The notes under the pieces: model-generated
Databases searched by the model: none
Told to the model about the DNA's origin: nothing
The model's input: the letters and a program-made list of their open reading frames with translations, nothing else
Part shown: positions 58,185 through 64,000 of the stretch, piece by piece
How positions within the stretch are numbered: the stretch's first letter is position 1
Layout: each line of letters begins with the position of its first letter
Translations under genes and position numbers: made by a program
Source: Cantharellus purpuraceus
Taxonomy: Eukaryota; Basidiomycota; Agaricomycetes; Cantharellales; Hydnaceae
NCBI GenBank assembly: GCA_025174535.1
Contig: JALBUN010000001.1
Span: 744,001 to 808,000, forward strand
Direction: 5' to 3'
Length of the DNA: 64,000 nt

Positions 58185-59980
58185 ATGGCAACTGGTCGAC
58201 CATTGAGCGGTCTCATGTCTGCCCCGTCACTGCCCACGCCCAAAGTCATCAAGGTCGACACTCGTGGAGCTGTGATACTACACGAAGAATCCCCCGAGGT
58301 CAGCGCGCACTCGATTAGACTGAAACTTTCGCTTATGTCAAACAGACGAGAGATAGTCGAGGCATCTACCTTCCCAACTATATTGAACCTGTCTCCCATA
58401 TTGCCGTCGACGTGGGTTTATTGTGTTGCGCCCGAGAATCGCGCTGAATAGCCCACAGATTGGTGGGTCGCTTGCCAAAGTGGTCTACTTCACTCGTTCG
58501 CCAGAGCCTCTTCCGTCATCTCGTTCTGCCTTGAATGGGAGTGTCCACAGACGCAGCCCAAGTGATTCTCCAGGGACCGATGCGTGCTCTGAAGACGTAT
58601 CCTTGCACCTTCGCCGCAGTGGCGCCCTTACTCCCCTCGCACTAGAGTCTAATTCCACACCGCTAGAACCAGGCCTGTCCTCCAAGCTTGCAAAGATGAC
58701 ATTGAAGCACTTTCCTGGAGGTTCACTCAATTTCGAACGCTTTGAGACGTCCAATATTGAGGAATGTGTGGCCTTCATCCGCTCGCTCATTACCCGCTCT
58801 GCGACAGTGAACGGCGTGACAGAGGACGAGATGAAGAGGAGCGTCAAGATAATGGCCACGGGTGGAGGTGCACATCGATTCTACGAGCTTTTCAGTGAGG
58901 AGCTTGGTGTTGAGGTCCGACGGGAGGATGAGATGGAGTGTCTTATCGAAGGCCTAGGATTTATCACGCACATTCCAGACGAAGTCTATTTCTTCTCGGA
59001 CGAACTGATTCACTCTGTCTCTCATCCCGATAGAGCCTCTCAGAACCCCTCAGCGCTCCATTTGAATGGTGCACCGGAGTCCATGCAACATGCACTTGAA
59101 CGGCCGACACCCAACCCACCAAAATACAGTGTGTCTTTTGCTACCGACCCAAGCCCACAATTTCCTTGCCTTCTCGTTAATATTGGGTCTGGTGTATCTA
59201 TCATCAAGGTCGACGAAGGCGGCAACTTTGAACGTGTCAGCGGGACGAGTCTTGGGGGCGGCACTCTCTGGGGTTTATTGAGTCTTTTGACTCCTGCGAC
59301 TAGCTTCGATGGTCCGTGACCTTGACCTTGATCTAGTTTATGGCGATGCATCTAAAACGTCTTTCAGAGATGTTGTCCCTATCGGAACAGGGCGACAACG
59401 CCACGGTGGACATGCTTGTGGGAGACATCTATGGCCAGGACTATTCTCGCCTAGGACTCAAGTCTACCATGATTGCATCGACGTTTGGTAAAGTATTCAA
59501 GAAGGGTGAGGGAGGACAAAGGGGCAAATTTTCTGCCGAGGACATCAGCCGCAGCTTGCTATATGCAATCAGTAATAACATTGGACAAATTGCGTGGGTG
59601 CTTTCAATGTTGTCTTATTTTGGAAACTGTGACCTCAAGCTTTAAGGAAGGTACATGAATGCCGAGAAGTACGGTCTCGATAAGATCTACTTTGGAGGGT
59701 GTTTCATACGTGGTTTGTTACTTTTCTGCATGGAGTGCAAGTCATTAGGTTCTGACTTGTACCAGGCTATGCGGCCACTGTTAGCACGTTGTCGTACGCA
59801 ATACGGTTTTGGAGCAAAGGCACGAAGCGCGCTCTGTTTCTTCGACATGAAGGGTTTCTGTATGTACTTTCTCTCTTGACCTTAACAATTTTGCATTTAC
59901 GGGAAACTCACAGCGGCTCTATCGGTGCGTGGATAAAGAACATCGAGAGTCAAGGGACCGATCGACGTACAAATGAGTGA
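58185..59980 (+). CDS. CAB1: Pantothenate kinase (eukaryotic type II)
   Basis: Phosphorylates pantothenate, the first and controlling step of coenzyme A synthesis. Exon 1 is 58185-58298 (38 codons), exon 2 58346-58411 (TRDSRGIYLPNYIEPVSHIA then VD), and exon 3 starts at 58458 with IGGSLAKVVYF. The join gives VDIGGSLAKVVYF, the phosphate-binding loop. Exon 3 carries a long Ser/Pro-rich insert (LPSSRSALNGSVHRRSPSDS) before KHFPGGSLNFERFETSNIEE. Then come MATGGGAHRFYELFSEELGV, FPCLLVNIGSGVSIIKVDEG and GTSLGGGTLWGLLSLLT. After an intron near 59310-59368, the frame continues with EMLSLSEQGDN and VDMLVGDIYGQDYSRLGLKS. Further blocks are SRSLLYAISNNIGQIA, KIYFGGCFIRG, LSYAIRFWSKGTKRALFLRH and GSIGAWIKNIESQG. 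It ends at a TGA (59978-59980). The insert is longer than in yeast Cab1. Confidence 0.93.
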
Positions 59981-60494
59981 TAGAATCCTTAGATGCTCGT
60001 ATTCATCCCAAAGGAATCGCTATATCATTAGAGCACTGTATCCTAATTTTTTATGGAATCTTATTTATCCGTCTTATCATGATAGTACACTGCAACGCTC
60101 CTTCCACTCGAGAAGAAAGCAAGTCGCTTTACATAACATCTAAACTTGCACTGTGTGTCAGTGTCAGTTTGTAACGGCCTGGATCATCTCCAACAAATAG
60201 GGTATGGATGCGATAAGGAATCTAACAGCCTCGTGCTGTGTTCAGATCGATACATATAGACATGAGCTGTGTGACAAGGCCGATTACAATTCGCGCCAGA
60301 ATCTCATATTCATAATATGGTACATGGCCTGACGACGCAAGAATTCAATTAATCAGACTTACGTAGCTAGACTTCTCATGCAAGTTGATCCTAATTACGA
60401 ATAAGCCAAGTAGCGTGGTGGCTTAGGGGCAAAAATCGAACGTCGAAAGGTTCTGGATGATTGAAAATACTTCAGTTACATATGACGTGCGGGT
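59981..60494. other. Intergenic region with a weak tRNA-like stretch
   Basis: No gene. TAGCGTGGTGG at about 60411-60421 fits an A box (TRGCNNAGYNGG), and AGGTTCTGGATG about 40 nt later is a poor B box. It resembles the element at 18000-18060 in arrangement only. Confidence 0.3.
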
Positions 60495-62486
60495 TATATA
60501 TAAAACGGTACAAACCTAATCTTACTAGTGGTGTATCTAATGCTAGAAAGTAGTTCTTGGCCCTCCTGCCCCAGTGGTGGCTTGATGTCGAAAGCGGACA
60601 ATTGCACAAGACACTAGGCCATGACAATGAACAATGAGGCATCGGCTGTCCACATGCCTAGATCCGACAAATGCTAGTTATGAGTACATCCTAAATCTGC
60701 TTATAAAGTGATGACGGGTGTCTTGTCTTACCGCCAACAAAAGCCAGAGTTATGCTGATCAGCTGAATGAAATAGATCTCTCTCTCTGAAGCCAACGCTC
60801 GGGGCGAAATTGGGTAGGATTCGAATATACTGAATTCATCCCGCATCATTGCCCTGAGGTTGGACAACCTGAGACAGAAACGTTAAAATCCCTAAATAAT
60901 GGCGTACCATATGTTGGCTATCTTATTCACGTGCAAATATAGTTAGACTTGAACCTATTCTCCATTACCTCAAACGCACACAGTAGCTCCTCGTTCTTCA
61001 ACATCTAACTTCTGGACAGACTTTGTGCCAGACTTCTTACCAGCTGGGATATGATAACCTCCGTACTCTGATGTACAACTACGATGAGCAACCCTTGGAT
61101 ATGTGCGAGTTAGGGCTGCATAGGACGACCACAGATGCTATGGTCTCTGACCTAACGGTAACGCAGGATTCCATCTAAATACCTCATTCACACAAGCGAT
61201 TGGGTATGGTAAATCATCTCTGTCAGAGAAAGTTGGGAGCCTATCGCGTCCGACAATGTGATCCAGCTCTTCCTGTGCCTTAGATTGAGCCGATGGGAAT
61301 AAGGCCATAGCCAGAAAAAACGAGTGAATTGACGAAACAGTCTGGATATTTGTGATGAAATCCGCTTTTAACATTGATCGAGTAGATTGCCTGTCTATCT
61401 TTCGACGTATCGTATGCGCCACCTGTGTACAAGGACAATGCAGGAAACATAATGTCTTCCTCATCTTGCAACGTCCGACTTGGGGACTGTTCGAGAAGCT
61501 ACGACATATGATGGAGATGCAGTACCTGACCTCTAAGGGAATATAAGCGCAGAGAATGTCAGACTCATCTGTCAGTTAACCATTTCTTGTTGAACTCTTA
61601 AGGAGGGGTGACGAGTGAGATCGCTTAATTATTTACGCCACTTACAGGCATCCGTTTGTTTTGGGTAAGCGGAAACCAGGGAGGAATCCATTTCACTGTG
61701 GTGACAAATGTACAAGGTCACAATTCCTGAGATGAAGAAAAAGATAATCAGCCTACGAGGCGGGAAGCATCAACCAAGTATGTGTTAGGCGTTGCCGCGA
61801 TGGAAAGTTTCGTTTGTGCATCTTGCGCTTTGATGATGTATTCGTCTTCGTTTGACGTCACGACATGGCCATAGGCTATCATTATTTCCCGCAACTGCAG
61901 GGCGAATATGTGAAACGAAGTCTTTTGGAGACACAAGCCATCGACCGAGAAAGGCATAGGCTTCTTGTTGTTGCAGATTATGAAAGCGTCTTGAGCTTGA
62001 TTTGCTCAATATAGTTTGAAGAAGACGTCTGTAGCGACGATGACGTTCGCCGGACTGGATGAGAGTTACATCTAGATTCCATCCCATACTGAGCCGTTTT
62101 ACATGGTCGTGGATGAAACTACGATAACACACTCACAGTTCACCTGCCATCACGAGTCGTGGCCTATCAGATTAGATGGTGGATCTTTTCTCTAACAGAT
62201 CAACTACCGCCTTGTGGTGTTAGTGATCACCATACGCTGTCCGAACACGGGTTTGAATGACTGGACCTAACACCAACGCATGAACTTTAGGAAGGATAAG
62301 ACATGTAAGGATTTCAGAACCATATTTTCTGCCCCATCGAGCGTATTCGATCCATTCATGAGGTATAGGCATCTGCAAAGCGTTTCCAAAGAAAGGAAGC
62401 TGTGGTGGTCCAGGGATACTCTTTAACCCATGACTCTGCTGTGACTGACGGATGTGAATCCACAGCAAGAGAAACACTACTAGCAC
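60495..62486 (-). pseudogene. Decayed cytochrome P450
   Basis: A relic of a microsomal P450. Recognisable parts in order: a hydrophobic N-terminal anchor (VLVVFLLLWIH) without an in-frame ATG; KSIPGPPQLPFFGNALQMPI (the Pro-rich hinge); SGERHRRYRRLLQTIL (helix C); DEEDIMFPALSLYTGGA (start of helix I); SSIHSFFLAMALFPSAQSKA; DRDDLPYPIACVNEVFRW with an intact ExxR; then RSCTSEYGGYHIPAG. The C-terminal third survives only in pieces: RAMMRDEFSI is followed by a frameshift into NPTQFRPERWLQ, the heme-loop equivalent is reduced to SGFCWR (no FxxGxRxCxG cysteine motif), and ADASLFIVMA is followed by an in-frame TAG before SAFDIKPPLGQEG. Helix I appears to have lost its splice donor. It is divergent from CCT7. 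The subfamily was not assigned. Confidence 0.8.
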
Positions 62487-62825
62487 AGTAGCACTAAGCC
62501 AGAGTGAGAGTCCGACATTTAAACTATAACCACGGAAGTTGTATATCCTTTGAAAGCGGCAAGGAGGGAGCTTTGCGGTAATAAACTAGTAGCACGATGC
62601 AGCAAAACTTATCGATGAGGTTAGGAACAGGAGCGACAAGGGTGCTGATTAAACTAACGACAGTAATTCACTGAGAAGTCCATGATCCACGAACCCAAGC
62701 TATTTGTTTGTGCTTCGAATGCCATACAGTGCACATTAGGACTAGGAACGAGCAACACGTCGTTTCAAAGCCCGCTGGGCTGACGCGCAAGTCACCAAAA
62801 GTGGTCCAGTTCAAAATCGTTGAAA
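62487..62825. promoter_or_regulatory. Upstream region of CCT7
   Basis: 339 bp between the P450 relic and the CCT7 start. No frame is supported. It probably holds the CCT7 promoter and the dead promoter of the P450. Confidence 0.4.
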
Positions 62826-64000
62826 ATGCAACGCGGGCTTCCCATGGTTAGTACATGAATGGGGCTCAAGTGTACGTTATGTTGACTCTTACTCATAGCA
62901 ACCAACGGTCGTTCTCCTCCGGGAGGGCACCGATACCTCTCAAGGCAAACCTCAGTTGCTCTCCAACATATCGGCGTGCCTCGCCATAGCTGACACCCTT
63001 TCGAGCACCTTGGGTCCTCGTGGAATGGACAAGCTTATCGTTTCTGACCGTGGTGATGCTCAGATTACTAACGACGGCGCAACAATTCTCAAGTTGCTCG
63101 ACATTGTTCATCCAGCAGCCAAGACTCTCGTAGATATTGCCCGCGCTCAGGACGCAGAAGTTGGAGATGGAACGACGAGTGTTGTTTTACTAGCTGCACA
63201 CATACTAAAGGAGGTCCGAGGTTATGTGGAGGAAGGTGTCAGCCCCCATATTATAATCAAAGGTTTGAGGAAAGCGGCACAACTGGTAAGTCAAAGGCAA
63301 CGAGTCAGATTGACAGATAGTTGATGGCCTCGATATTTAAGGCTATTGAACGCGTAAAAGAGATACAGATCTCCATCGACAAGTCGGATCCTCAGTGAGT
63401 TTAGGTATCTTACGCGACTGAACCGCCTTCCTGATGTATCTATCAGGCGATTCCGCTCACTGTTGTTGAAATGTGCTTCTACCTCCATGTCCTCGAAACT
63501 CATCCAGTCCCAAAAACCCTTCTTCTCGGAAATGGTCGTAAATGCCGTACAGTCTTTGGACCCAGAAGAACTCGACGAGAGTTTGATTGGTGTCAAAAAG
63601 ATTCCCGGAGGAGGGATGCAGGATTCACTCTTGATTCGTGGTGTCTCGTTCAAAAAGACATTCACTTACGCGGGTGCCGAGCAGCAGCCAAAGCTGTTCA
63701 AAAACCCATTAATCTTGAGCCTAAATGTTGAATTGGAGCTCAAGGCGGAAAAGGACAACGCCGAAGTCCGTGTGGAACAAGTCTCCGAATATCAAGCGAT
63801 CGTTGATGCAGAATGGGAGATCATTTACAGAAAACTGGAGGCCATTGAGAAGACAGGTGCCAAAGTGGTACTGAGCAAGCTACCAATTGGTGACTTGGCG
63901 ACGCAATGGTTTGCCGATCGGGATATCTTTTGTGCCGGCCGTGTTCCCTCAGATGATTTGAGAAGAGTCACTCAAGCGGTGGGGGGCTCCATCCAAAGCA
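62826..64000 (+). CDS. CCT7: Chaperonin CCT/TRiC subunit eta (5' part)
   Basis: One of eight subunits of the cytosolic chaperonin that folds tubulin and actin. Exon 1 is 62826-62846 (MQRGLPM), intron GTTAGT...CATAG, and exon 2 starts at 62899 with [20 protein letters not shown], the signature N-terminus of the eta subunit. ATP-site blocks follow: [32 protein letters not shown] and [15 protein letters not shown] (GDGTT). Next comes KAAQL joined across a GTAAGT intron to [18 protein letters not shown], then [19 protein letters not shown]. Apical-domain blocks are [20 protein letters not shown] and [20 protein letters not shown]. The gene runs off the window inside the apical domain at about residue 320 of an expected 560. 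No defect was seen. Confidence 0.95.

Overview
This is nuclear DNA of a filamentous basidiomycete, most likely an agaricomycete and perhaps a polypore. The evidence is: genes broken by many short introns (about 45-70 bp) with GTRNGY donors and CTRAY-like branch sites, two long DUF6535 membrane proteins of a type expanded in mushroom-forming fungi, a mushroom-type P450 relic, and housekeeping proteins of fungal type (CRC1, GDI1, RAV1, ARG2, NTE1, chitin synthase, SEC21, pantothenate kinase, CCT7). The species assignment is inference. Exon joins were worked out by eye from frame, splice signals and protein family; joins not stated are approximate.

Layout. 1-14.6 kb is gene-dense: the 3' end of an unidentified gene, the mitochondrial carnitine/acylcarnitine carrier, a divergent pair of related unknown proteins (2253-5386), Rab GDI, the long V-ATPase assembly factor RAV1 and N-acetylglutamate synthase ARG2. 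14.6-20.3 kb is gene-poor, with one unrecognised Ser/Pro-rich protein and a tRNA-like element. 20.3-37.7 kb is the accessory core: tubulin cofactor A, then bHLH1, DUF6535 copy 1, DUF6535 copy 2 and bHLH2, all on the minus strand. The two DUF6535 genes lie in a tandem duplication of about 5 kb whose identity varies sharply along its length, and a perfect 25-bp hairpin sits upstream of copy 1. 37.7-41.4 kb is empty of clear genes. 41.4-52.6 kb holds NTE1 and a division-1 chitin synthase head to tail on the minus strand, then a third bHLH gene on the plus strand. 53.2-64 kb holds a serine hydrolase divergent from SEC21 (coatomer gamma), pantothenate kinase, a decayed cytochrome P450 and the 5' part of CCT7.

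Functional themes. Several genes serve endomembrane traffic and the cell surface (GDI1, RAV1, SEC21, chitin synthase, NTE1). Others serve mitochondrial or acyl/CoA metabolism (carnitine carrier, NAGS, pantothenate kinase). There is no operon-like logic. The novelty candidates are the divergent unknown pair, the mosaic DUF6535 duplication with its hairpin, and a bHLH protein carrying an AT-hook-like motif inside its HLH loop. No CRISPR array, rRNA or convincing tRNA gene was seen.
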